Shown here piece after piece: positions 12,568 to 22,990 of a stretch of DNA of 64,000 nucleotides. The notes under the pieces were generated by a model. The model did no database searches and was not told where the DNA came from. It was given only the letters and a program-made list of their open reading frames with translations. Position numbers and translations under genes: made by a program. The first letter of the stretch is position 1. The number at the start of each line of letters is the position of its first letter. This DNA is from Heterodera schachtii (taxonomy: Eukaryota > Nematoda > Chromadorea > Rhabditida > Heteroderidae): the NCBI GenBank assembly GCA_023374025.1, contig SIJG01000078.1, forward strand, positions 187,575 to 251,574, read 5' to 3'.

Positions 12568-13125
12568 TAGAGCACGACTAAAAAGGTATCAAAAATTGCG
12601 AAAAAGGTACTATAATAGGAAATAAAAAATTAAAAAAAAGCATGAAAAGGAACGAAAATCCTGAAAAAGGCATGAAAAAAGGCATTTAAAATATTATATT
12701 TTTAGGAAGCAAAACAAATAAAAGTTAATCAAAAATTCGCTTTTGGTCATTTAAATGATTATTAAAATATTTTATAGCTTTCTCGAATAAGAAAAATATT
12801 TAAACTAAAATTTTTACCAAGAAAATAAATATATTATTTTGGAGATGAATTTTTGAGAAATTTTTCATTTCTAGGGATGTATTTTGGAAATTTGTTTCGA
12901 CACTTAAGGGTATATTTTCTGAAATTATTTCTGCTCCGTTTGAAATGGATATTTCGGAAAACAAAAAAATGCACTACAACGGCAAAATGTCAAAAAAGGC
13001 ATTTACGGCACGAAATCCAAAAAAAGGCAAAAAAGGCATAATAAAAGTCAACGTGGAAGCCTCAAACTGTTTTTTATGAATAATATATAGGAACTAGTGG
13101 CATATGCCTCAAAAGCCGTGCTCTA
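12568..13125. mobile_element. hAT-like element in a HADHA-like intron
   Basis: The left end TAGAGCACGACT and the reverse complement of the right end TAGAGCACGGCT match at 11 of 12 bases. The interior is rich in AAAAAGGCATGAAAA-type repeats. The flanks (GCCATTAC and ACCATCCA) share only CCAT in register, so the target duplication is eroded or absent. It sits in the intron that also lacks an AG acceptor. Confidence 0.5.
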
Positions 13126-13442
13126 ACCATCCAATTCAAATGAATAATTTTTCGATGGTTTTTGCCCTATTTTTGGTGCATCTTATTTTATACCGTTAAA
13201 TTATTAATAAATTAGTTACTTTTATGTGTGATGTGTTTATTTTTACTATCGCAACATTTCCGCGCATTGTCGTTGTTACCGAACATGAAAATTTAAATTT
13301 AATTAAATCAATCTATAAAGAGGTAAAAACAAACTAAATAATTTTAAGTCCATGTGGCAATAATCTCCGCCTTGGAAGCTTACGCGCTGGGGCAGAAAAT
13401 ACCCGAGTGCTAAAAAGGATTAAAAGAATAAATAAAACAAAT

Positions 13443-16400
13443 TTAAGGTGACCAGAGACCACGTAAAGACCCATAAGTAGACGTTCCAGGGTTTACAGCG
13501 ACTGTGTGCCCGAATCTGCGTCTGAATTCCGCTTCGGTCAAGAACGTAGTTGCATGACCGTCCCGGAAAGTGACAGTCCTCTGTTGGAAAGAAATTGACG
13601 CCTGATTGTTCTGGAGAACATTACAACCCAACCTTAAAATGTGTAAAATAATGCAAAATTAAATATTGATGAAGTAAATATTTATTTGTTTTTTAATTAG
13701 GTTGGACGGGGATTAGGGCTGGGCATAATTACGGATGACAGGTTATAGGTTGAAATTACGGCCTTTGGGCCTCGAAATTAAGGATTACGGTTATATTTTT
13801 GCGATTTTACCGTAATTTTGATCCGTAACTGGTTATTTTTCGAGACACTTTAATGCAGCATTTTTTATAAAAATAATTTTATTTAATTGCACCTATTTTT
13901 TCTTAATAATTAAGAATCAGACTTATTCTTTATAATTTTTCGTGTTTTAAGAACACACCCTATAATTTGGGTTTTTATTCTAGAAAATAGTGGTATCCCT
14001 TTTTTTCTTCGCCCCTCTTTTACCACATTTTAAGTCTCGGTCTTCGAGACTTTTTTATACCCCTAATGATTGGCTTTGGTAAACGTATATTTTATAAGTT
14101 TTTGTTTCTATTCTAATTTTTCCATAATTTTACCCTATGAGCATACTAATTTTGTCTTGGACACAAAAATTACTCTTATTATTATCAGGGAACGGATTTA
14201 TATGTGCTAAAAAACGCCAGATATGTACATATATATGTGCCAAAAACCCCCAAAATATGTGCTAAAACCCCAAAATATGTGCTAAAAATTGAAAAAAAAC
14301 TGCACCAAAATAAGTGAATTTCTAAAAAAGTCATTTTTTATCAATTTCGCTAGCACAATGCTAATCAAAAGCCTTATAATGCTTTTTGGCGTAAATTTTT
14401 TCTCGCTCTCAAAGATTTACTCATTTTTGGAATTTTTTCTCTAAAAATCAAATTTTACCTTAAAAATGAAAAAAGTCATGAAAAGCGCCAAAAAATGCAA
14501 AAAATGAAAAATTATTCGCCAAAAGCCCAAAATATGTTTTTATATGTGCTAAAAACTCGCTCTGATTACCTATATTGATCGTATTTACATAAAAAAAATA
14601 TTTTTAATGACATATGGTAATTAACAGGGCTGTCAAAAATGTGCACGAAAAATGGCAAAAATATGCGCATAAGTATGCAAATAAAGTATTGAAATATGCA
14701 CCAAATGTGTACAAAAAATGGCATAATATGCATAAAAAACCAAAATATACAAAAATATGCAAATAAGTCCCGGCTCTTATACGCAAATACCAAAAATAAG
14801 ATGTTTTCCTACGAATTAAGCTATGTAGAATCCAGGAAATGCATTTAAATATTTTTGACAGCCCTGTAAATGATTGTTAACTGATTTTGTTTACAATTTT
14901 TCGATTTAAAAAATAAAATTTTATGCCAAATAGTAGAGGTGTGCCGTGACTGAAAAAACCCGTGAATCGTGACCGTGACCGTGAATTGACCCCGTGAACC
15001 GTGACCGTGACCGTGAATTGGTCCCGTGAATCGTGACCGTGACCGTGATCCAAAAAACCCGTGAAATTCACGGTAACCGTGACCGTGACCGTGAATTTTT
15101 TGAGTTTATTTTTCTCGGTCGGTGAATTTTTTTTGCTTTTTACACCGTCTTTTTTTCTGGTATGATTTTACAAAAAAAATTTAGGAAAAAGGGGGTCCAG
15201 TGGAGCCGATAGACGCTGTCGCAAAAGTTTTGAAAATTGAATCTTATTTGTGCACAGATTTTGTCGAAAAATTAAATTTTGCGAATTTGAGCCAATTTTT
15301 TATGAAATAATAAGGGGCCCGGCGGTGCCGATAGGCGCCGCCGGGGGTAAAATTGAAAATTTGAGTCAACTTGTTAAAATTGTTAACAGATTTTATCCCT
15401 AAAATTAGCAAAATTTGCAATTTTAATCGGTCTAAAAAGTCAAAAAACGATGAAAAATGCATTATAGGTGCGCCTGAATTTTTCAAGTTTAAAAAAGTCG
15501 GGTATTTCGATCATTTTTATAAGTGGTTTTGAGTTTGGGAAATATGAGAAATATTTACCCAATTTTTAAGAAAAATAGGCTTTTTGGTGGAAAATTTTTG
15601 AAAGTTTGTTGGGATTTAATTAATTTTGTCCAAAATAACTTTATTTTGAGCGAATTTTTTAAAGAAATTTAATGACTTTTTATTTAAATGAGTCATCCCT
15701 GAAAAGCTGCTTTTTATTTGTTTTTCGCACAATATACGTAGTTGACCAAATTCTCTATGAAAACAATATGTAATTTATAAATTTTCTATTTTATCCAGTG
15801 TAAATTTTTCACGGAATAACCGTGAATTGGTACCGTGAATCGTGACAAAACCCGTGAAATTCACGGTAACCGTGACCGTGACCGTGAATCACGGCAAACC
15901 TCTACCAAATAGGGATTAATTTTGATACAAGATTTATTTTTTAAGTCCAAAATATTTTCAGTTAATTGAAAAATGGCATTTTTTAAAACCAATTTCAAAT
16001 TGTTAATTATGAGTTGCCGAAAAATGCTGAATAGGTAAACAAAATTCTCAAAATGGAATTTTAATTCATAGAGCATGAAGAAGCCAGGAAAAAAAATATT
16101 CATTTGCGTATTTTTGACAGCCCTGTTAATTAAATAAAGGTTTCTCAAATGGCATGTGTAAAATAAAATAAAATAAATAACGGAAAAGTTAAAAAAACTC
16201 ACAACACGTGATATGAAGGGTCTCTAAGACAATCACAATCAGAAGTTATGGTGGAGTTCCCGATTCTCATCCGAACATTTTGAGCACTGAAAAGAATCAT
16301 TCTTTAATGATAAAGCACTGCACACGTTCAAAAAATAAATAAAAGCTATGTTGCTCAGAGACACGCTCTAAAATATTTACTTTTTTGGTTTTTCTTAATT

Positions 16401-17764
16401 TATTCATAAAATTTTAAAAATAAATAAAATTAATGCTTTTTTGTTTAAATTAATTTTTAATTACCGGCCCAACGTTCGTTCACTAGCTGTTCCAACACCA
16501 TATAAGGTGAATCGTAAATTTGTGTTTAGGCGCACTGCTCTATTCACTTCTTCTAGGTATTGTGCCGATATCACGCAAAAAGGTGACCCTATTTTTTAAA
16601 GAAATATAATGCAAATTTTTCTTTGGAATTTTAAATTTTAACAGAAATTTTTCCAGTGTTGCCATCCACTGCCAATCGTCAATTTAACAAATTAATTTCT
16701 TCAAATTTTGCAAAAAATTCATTACTTTTGAATTAACTATAGAATAAGCAATAAATAATTTCAGTAATTCTCGAATATTTTATAATTTAAAAATCAAGAA
16801 TATTTATTTTTTGAGCAGGTTTAAAACTCGAATATAGAGGGAAAAAGGGAGTTCCTGCTGACCTTTTAAAATGATCAAACTCGAAAAATTTTTGTATCAT
16901 TTTAAAGCTTTGATGAGTTAAGTATAAAAATCATGGAATGAATTCGAACTGAATCTTCGCATGCTCCTTTTTCTGTTTTTATTTGCTTTTAATTGTTTTT
17001 CTTGCAATTGAAGTGTACATTTTCATTAGAGAACGGCGCGAGACGGGATCTCGTGCGGGATTTTGCGGGGTGCCAATCCGCAATCCCGCATTTTTTGGGA
17101 AATGCGGGATTTTGCGGGATTTATACCTGCGGGATCCCGTCCCGCAATAATTTTCAGTACTAATCCCTCAGCGGGATCCACAAATTTCAAATTTCCGAAC
17201 TCTAATTTTCACTAGGACTAAGTTGCTCCAGTGCTTAGATGGCGTCGGTTCAAATCATATGATATTTATACTTAACTCATCAAAAGCTTTCGAATGATAC
17301 CAAATTGTCCGAGTTTGACCTTTTTAAAAGCTAAGCAACCACCTTTTCCCTCAATTTTTCGAGTTTAAAACCGGTTCAAAAAACCGGTTTAGATGTTTTT
17401 CCGGGACGAATGTTTAGCTGTTCCATCGTTTTCAGCGCATAAGAAACCCAATAAAAATGTTTTTTGTGCGATTTGAGTTGATACTGTCTTAGCGGCAATT
17501 TTACATAATAATGTTCGTATAAAAAATATAATTTTGGTGCTTAGATTCAAAAGTTTTTAACCGTTAATTTAAAAATCTTTTTGCTCATGCTACATATAAT
17601 GTTAGTGACTCACCTGTATCTACAAGAAATACAGTCAGAACACCCTCAATTCTTCCTAGCACGTAAACTTTGCCCAAAAAGATGTCGTTGTCGTTTCGTG
17701 GAGGCAAAGGCCGATTCTCGCCCAGTTCGGGGTCCGACTGTGTGCGGGTTAATTGGCAATATTT
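13443..17764 (-). CDS. spliced retropepsin-like aspartic protease (retroelement-derived)
   Basis: Four phase-consistent exons are seen: 17764-17614, 16588-16465, 16286-16203 and 13632-13443, all with GT-AG introns. They give at least 182 residues, open at the 5' end. The catalytic motif VDTGS is formed exactly across the first junction. The flap region is LYGVGTASERTLG. The C-terminal LLGCNVLQNN matches the hydrophobic-hydrophobic-G motif of retroviral-type proteases, followed by SISFQQRTVTF. The frame ends 62 codons into the last exon with TAA at 13443-13445. The introns carry several transposon layers. Canonical introns argue for a host-adopted gene or a spliced element relic, not a fresh Gypsy copy. 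Upstream exons may include those at 18.3-19.2 kb, but this is unproven. Confidence 0.65.
13714..13880. repeat. left end of a hAT-like element, right end not found
   Basis: It begins TAGGGCTGGGCATAATTACGG and continues with TTACGG repeats, a layout shared with other hAT-like ends in the window. No matching inverse end was located before the next element. Confidence 0.3.
14188..14560. repeat. AT-rich repeat with TATGTGCTAAAA motifs
   Basis: It starts near CAGGGAACGGATTTATATGTGC and contains several ATATGTGCTAAAAAC-type direct repeats, ending near TATATGTGCTAAAAACTCG. It resembles the AATATGC family at 2.9-4.0 and 44.4-44.9 kb. No terminal inverse was confirmed. Confidence 0.4.
14625..16125. 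mobile_element. composite hAT-like MITE carrying a second insertion
   Basis: The outer ends are CAGGGCTGTCAAAAAT and its inverse ATTTTTGACAGCCCTG ending at 16125. The flanks GTAATTAA and TTAATTAA agree at seven of eight bases. A third internal end of the same type lies at 14866, so the element is compound. It is itself interrupted by the element at 14934-15904. It lies in the last intron of the retropepsin gene. Confidence 0.65.
14934..15904. mobile_element. hAT element, 971 bp, with empty target site elsewhere in the window
   Basis: The ends TAGAGGTGTGCCGTGA and TAGAGGTTTGCCGTGA (inverse) match at 15 of 16 bases. CCAAATAG is duplicated perfectly at 14926-14933 and 15905-15912. The subterminal zones are made of CCGTGACCGTGAATTG-type repeats. 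The host repeat also occurs, inverted, at 17765-18130. There the site is a single CTATTTGG without insertion, which proves the element boundaries. Confidence 0.9.
16805..17385. repeat. imperfect foldback repeat around a GCGGGAT element
   Basis: The arms at about 16820-16945 and 17255-17365 are inverted copies (AACTCATCAAAGCTTT / AAAGCTTTGATGAGTT type matches). The centre holds a GCGGGATTTTGCGGGAT repeat of the 4490 family. It sits in the intron following the first recognised retropepsin exon. Confidence 0.55.
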
Positions 17765-18130
17765 CTAAAATTAAAATTCCATTTGAGAATTTAGTTTACC
17801 TATTCAGCATTTTTAGGCAACTCATATTTAACAATTTGAAATTGATTTAAAAAAATGCCCTTTTTCAATTAACTGAAAATATTTTGGACTTAAAAAATAA
17901 ATCTTGTATCAAAATTAATCCCTATTTGGCATAAAATTTTATTTCTTTTAAATCGAAAAATTATAAGCAAAATCAGTTAACAATCATTTACAGGGCTGCC
18001 AAAAATAGTTAAATGCATTTCCTGGATTCTACATAGCTTAATTAGCAGGAAAACATCTTCTTTTTGGTATTTACGTATAAAAGTCGGGACTTTTATTTGC
18101 ATATTTTTGCATTTTTTGGGTTTTGATTCT
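17765..18130. repeat. inverted copy of the 14.6-16.1 kb composite repeat, unoccupied site
   Basis: Read on the minus strand, it matches 14760-14930 joined to 15905-16080, with the 971-bp insertion missing. It abuts the acceptor of the first retropepsin exon at 17765-17766, so the intron boundary and the repeat edge nearly coincide. Confidence 0.75.
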
Positions 18131-18304
18131 ATTAAAATTTCAAAAATAATTAATTTTTTAAAAGAAAAATTTTGTGAAAAAATTCAATTCATAGCTGATA
18201 TTTGAAAAGCAAAAAAAAAACAGAGATGTTTTGGAAGGAAATGAAAAGTAAGAGTATGGATTTAATTAAATCCTGCATTTAATTCATTTAAAATTTAAAA
18301 TTTT

Positions 18305-19166
18305 TCAACCGACCGGAAGGTCTACATCCGCCATGTGCAATGTGCAGCTGCATCTGCGCGCCATAATTATATTGGAAAGCTAAAAACAATAATATATTGC
18401 ATACAAGTCTATAATGGGCTATAAACTTTTTATTATAATATTTATAAGTATATTTTAAAAGAATAATATTATTATTATTTTTGCCAATAATATCGAAAAG
18501 AATTTGTAGAAATGTATCATTCAATATTAGGGATGTACGAGAGTCTCGGTTCTCTATTCTCGACTCGAGAAATTTCTCGGGTTTTCGCTTCTCGGTCCCG
18601 GATTTTTATTCTCGGAAACCGAGAATTGTCAAACGTTATATTGACTCAATTTTAGCCAGACGGAGTTGGCCAGTTTCAACCTATCGACACCGCCGGCCCC
18701 TTAAAACTCCCAAATTCCCAAAAAAGTGGCTCATTATAGTAAAAATTGGACTTTAAAAGCAAAGGCAAATATGATCATCGTCCAAAATTAAAAAATGGTT
18801 CATTGTTTTAAATTTATTTAGTCTAATTTCCGCGAAAAAACATTTTGTAACTTTATAACATTTTTTGTTTGCTTTCAAATAATAGTATTTATGTTCACTT
18901 TGTTTATCCTTGAAAAATTTTAATTTTTAATCTTTAAAAAAATTAGTAATTTTTGAGGTAAAAATTTATATTATGGGAAAAGATTATATTCAAATATTCC
19001 AAACAATAGAAGTAGCTTAAAAAAATTTTTCACCTCCTTTTTACATTCATTCGGCAGCCCGCCAACGGATTTGGCAAATTGAGTGATCAGGGAAGCGGCA
19101 ATGAACGGACGAAGCTGAAGAGGTGTTTGTTGCGCGTTCTTGGTCTTCTTGTAGTCATTGGCACAA
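18305..19166 (-). CDS. two orphan exons, unrecognised protein
   Basis: The exon 19166-19034 (44 codons, CANDYKKTKNAQQTPLQL to GGLPNECKKE) has acceptor AATTTAAG and donor GTGAAA, and is clearly GC-richer than its surroundings. An exon in matching phase, 18379-18305, has acceptor TGTTTTTAG and reads LSNIIMARRCSCTLHMADVD before a TGA. Joined, they would form a C-terminus. Alternatively they belong upstream of the retropepsin exons, which also fit in phase if the second exon ends at its GTCGGT. No domain was recognised. Confidence 0.4.
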
Positions 19167-19461
19167 CTTAAATTGGAACAAAATTCAATTTTCACTAATC
19201 AACAAATTTATTTTAATCTCTTTATTAATAATTCAATAAATATGCTATTAAATTCTTTAAAAAAATAAAAAATTTCCCCGCCATTCAACATAGTTTTAAG
19301 AAAAATGCCTATGGCGAATAGGATGCCAATAAGTTTATTGTATTCAACTAAGCGGAAATGGTTTTTTTAGTTGTTGCGAATTATTTTATAATTTATTTAT
19401 AGATTGATCGGGTTTTTCCAATCATATTCTGTCTTAATAATTTATATGGCAAAATGCCGTA

Positions 19462-21349
19462 CTATTGTTCCGCTTCCTTTTGGCACGACTCCAACGGGGC
19501 CGAGTTCGGCCGGTCGCCCTTCTCACTTTGAAGCATGCGCTTCTTTAATGCCTGAAACAAATAGTTTTTATTAAAGGTTGTATAGATCGAAAATTTCAAA
19601 TATTTTTTATAAAAATTTGTCTTCAATTCACACTCATTAATGGCTTAACGTATACACCAATATAAAGAAGTGATTTGACAATTATTTGAATGAGCCAAAA
19701 AAGACAAGTTTGATAATCATGAATTTTGTTCTAGATATTAATAATTAAATAAAAAAATGTTTTTATTCACTTTAATTCGGAAAATTACTTCCAAATGACT
19801 CAATTAGAAACAATCTAAGGAATTACAATTCCGTAATTAAATATTGAACGCAATTCCATGAAATTATAGAAAAATTGGAACTTTTCATTAAAACACCTAG
19901 AATAACGACCAAATTTAATTTTAAAAGAATAAAAAAACATTGATAAAAAAAAATTACGAAATTATCGTAAAAATCCAGCGGTTGGTTCAATCTTCTGCAA
20001 AAATATCAAACCAAGTTAAACTTAAAAAATTGAGCAAATTCTTAAACATTGACAAAACAATCATTCTGAGATTTTAATAAGATTGCAAGAAATATCTGAC
20101 AGAATGATAGCTTTCCAGAGAAAATTTTTACTAAAAGTCAAGGAAAAATGATTTTTTTTTGGGCGGGGTGTGTGGGTGTTGTTTATGAATTTGGCATCCA
20201 TTTTGGCCAATCCGAGCGGCCGAGCCTGAATTCGAGAATACGAACATACTTCTTTTTCGAATTTTCACATTTTGGTTCCAAAATGCCATTGCTTTTTATT
20301 GCAGCAACAATTCATTTTGCTTCATGCGCATATTTAACCTGGATTATAACCAAAAAGGCGAAATTGAAATAATTTGAAATTTCGCCTTTTGTTCAAGCTC
20401 TGGTTTGAAATGAATGTCGAGTTCATGATCATAGCCCAGAGAAGCACCGGAACGTGCTTTTTAAAAAAAGAAAAAAAGAAAAATGAACTCAGTATTTTAA
20501 TAACCAAGCAAAAACAAATTAAAAAATATTGTGTTGATTAGCTCTTCAATTTATTAACTATTCAATTTATTTAACCTTTTTTTGTCAAAAAGACTAAAAA
20601 ATAACACAATTCATAAAACATTTAAAAAATAAAGGATTGAAAAAATAAATCCGCCCCCTGCTGAAATAAAGTGTGAAAGATAAAGCCGGGAGCTCTCATT
20701 CAATAAAATAGGTAACAGAGAAATATTTAATTTTAGGATATTGAATAACAACTCACATTGAAACTGCTCCTTTCAATGTGTGCAACCATTCTGGTATTCT
20801 GAAACAGAAAAGAATCAAAAAAGAAAGTTTTATAATTTTATTTTTCTCAATTATTCACCAAAATAAAATTAATTAAAAAAAGTAAAACTATTCATTTAAT
20901 TTTTTTTATTTTTTTAAATAAGTAATTAATATTATTATTGTTTTTAACACCATTAAACAGTCGAGCACTTTGCCACACTTATTTTTTGCGCATTTTTTTT
21001 CGTTGCCACCTTTGAGTGATTTCTAAAATTGTTAGAAAAATTGGATGATGTCGCCAAGTAATCCGTATACTTTTTTTACTTGTTCCACTTCGTCGTCCAA
21101 CATTTTTTTGCCCAAAGATTGATCTTCCTCACGGGCCAACACCAAACACACTAAAAAAATATGCATATTTTTAGATCAAATCAAAATGAATTAAAACATT
21201 TAAATTTAATTATTTTTCCAATATAACTCACAATTTTTGGCAGAACCTGTATTCTTTCGGCTGTTCAGCAGAAGAAAAAGCATAATGCCGGTAACCGCTA
21301 ACAGAGGAATAATAATCAAAATCATTATAATGAGAAGGGTGCTTGCTGG
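19462..21349 (-). CDS. C-terminal part of a single-pass membrane protein
   Basis: Four canonical exons are chained by phase: 21349-21232, 21150-21080, 20798-20757 and 19551-19462 (TAG stop). The first encodes a transmembrane helix of about 25 hydrophobic residues (TLLIIMILIIIPLLAVTG, then IMLFLLLNSRK) with basic residues on its C-terminal side. That implies the following roughly 75 residues face the cytoplasm. The tail is charged: REEDQSLGKKMLDDEVEQ, HIERSSFN, then ALKKRMLQSEKG to CQKEAEQ. Upstream exons for the ectodomain were not found. The sequence beyond 21430 is a dispersed repeat, so the 5' part may be distant or lost. No family was recognised. Confidence 0.55.
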
Positions 21350-21429
21350 CTATGAAAATTATTATTTTTTGAAAATAAAATGTAAATATTTCAATTTTTG
21401 CAATGTTTTTCAAGAAATAAATAAATAGT

Positions 21430-22990
21430 ATAAATATATATAAGAGAATTGTACGGGACGAATTTTTGGAAAAAAATGGTTATAAATTTGGCGGAATCCG
21501 AATCGAAATATGAACGACAAGGTTTAATCCAAATGGGTGTGGGACTTTGAAATTTTAACACCTTAAATTTTTAGAATTTTATGCAAATGCGATGTGGATT
21601 TAAAAAAACAGGACGGTAATAAAAAAATAAATGAAATGAAAAGCAACATGGCAAATATTCATTTATTTAGGGTTAATCAGAAAATTTTGAATAAATATTT
21701 AATGCCTAGAATTTTTTTTTATTTTTAAAAAAGTGTTTCACGTAAAAATATTAATCTTGGGTCATTCGAATGCTAGAATATCCAGGATTCTGTGACATTT
21801 TGAAAGTGCCAGATAAATTGGAGCAGGACAAACGTAGCCGGTCAAAATATGCCCGGGAATTTTGGACGATAGTTTTTTTCGTTCACAGCCAAGGCAAAAC
21901 ATTTTTGGCATGAAAGAACACACTTAGCAAAAGTTTCACAGTAAACGGGCAGAATAAGGATAGAAAAATACCATAATCATTAAAAAATTTTAATTTCAAA
22001 TCTGTACCGTAATTGCGAGAACCTTGTAAAATTGGATATTGGAAAATGGACATCAAATTCCTCTTTTAAAAAATTCCAGAATTAGGTGAAAACTGAAAAA
22101 TGAGAAACCGATCTAAGAAAACTTTTTTTCTTTATGAAATTTATTTTTACATTCAATTGTTTCCAACTTTTCTGTTATCCAATTTTCGGTGTCCAATTCA
22201 TCTGAAGCCGTAAGTGCACCATTCCGCGCACTCATTCATTTAATTTAAGCAATTGCTTTTTAATTTTTCCTTTTGCAAGGAAACATATCAAACTGTGAGT
22301 TTAGCATTACAGGCAAGTACTCATGCTAAAATGACCAACTTAAAAGAACGCCGACCGTCCGTAACGGGACTCGAAAATATGTAATTAACGTCCAGGTCTC
22401 ATAATTTTTTAACATTTGAGGAAGAATTTGTCGCTGGAAATTTATATTGCAATTTCTTAGAATATTAACACGGAATGGGAGTCAGTTGAACAGAGCAATA
22501 AAAATGACTAAAATGAAGTGAATGTCATTCTTTTTATCATTTTCGCTGTTCCATCGCCATATCTGTTGAATTTTGGGGTCAATCGTAAAGTAAAAGAGGT
22601 CAAAATGACCTCTTCAGCAGTTGGTAAAAGGCAATGTGAAAAGTTTGAGAGAGGATTATACGATGGAAAAAAGAGACTAAACGCCAAACAAAGCAAACAG
22701 AAAATGTATTAATTAACCTTGGGAAAATGGAAAAAATGAACAAAGATAAAACTGTACTCAGTCCAACAATTATGAAAATCGTTCATTAATTTTGTCTCGA
22801 TTCGTGAGCGAATTTTACTTTTTGCGTTTAGGCAGAGAAAAGACACAGTAATTGAAATGACAATGCAGAAAAAAGCCAATCGCCGAATTAGCGGTGCCGA
22901 GAGACTCAACTCAGTCAAAATTGGCAGTACATATACCGGCGATGAGAAAATTAGTATTTACATTCTTTAATTGTTTTTAAATTTATGGCT
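21430..22990. repeat. third copy of the segment found upstream of both F-box-like copies
   Basis: Blocks such as CATGGCAAATATTCATTTA, the region around 22300-22400 (GCATTACAGGCA type) and 22500-22720 recur at 35.8-37.9 kb and partly at 42.4-44.0 kb, in the same order and orientation. The minus-strand frame near 22918-22709 is hydrophobic (RRLAFFCIVISITVSFLCL) and resembles the N-terminal membrane segment of nematode cuticle collagens. It has no ATG and lies within the repeat. Confidence 0.6.

Larger units (their letters stand above)
8150..13267 (-). pseudogene. HADHA: HADHA-like trifunctional enzyme alpha, truncated and probably decayed
   Basis: Fourteen exons can be chained: 13267-13220, 12498-12391, 12085-11951, 11653-11449, 11366-11308, 11206-11150, 10716-10600, 10305-10174, 9599-9542, 9497-9449, 9375-9300, 9063-8932, 8628-8536 and 8407-8150. 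The functional protein is mitochondrial and performs long-chain enoyl-CoA hydration plus 3-hydroxyacyl-CoA oxidation in beta-oxidation. Visible landmarks are [39 protein letters not shown], the linker with NYPAPLRILDVV, and the Rossmann loop IIGAGLTGAGIA. Odd points: the second hydratase glutamate is Asp (LPDVMLG), the oxyanion GGG is GIG, two introns lack an AG acceptor, and the dehydrogenase domain stops at INFSHT in a GA/TC-rich tail. The SNTS region and some 280 C-terminal residues are missing. The intron after 8536 is GC-AG (GCAAGT). The true start and any mitochondrial presequence are unresolved. Confidence 0.8.

Noticed and set aside
20380..20462. possible extra exon (GASLGYDHELDIHFKPELEQ) within the membrane-protein gene
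   Set aside because: It looks coding, but its phase is incompatible with the neighbouring exons and no proper donor was found.
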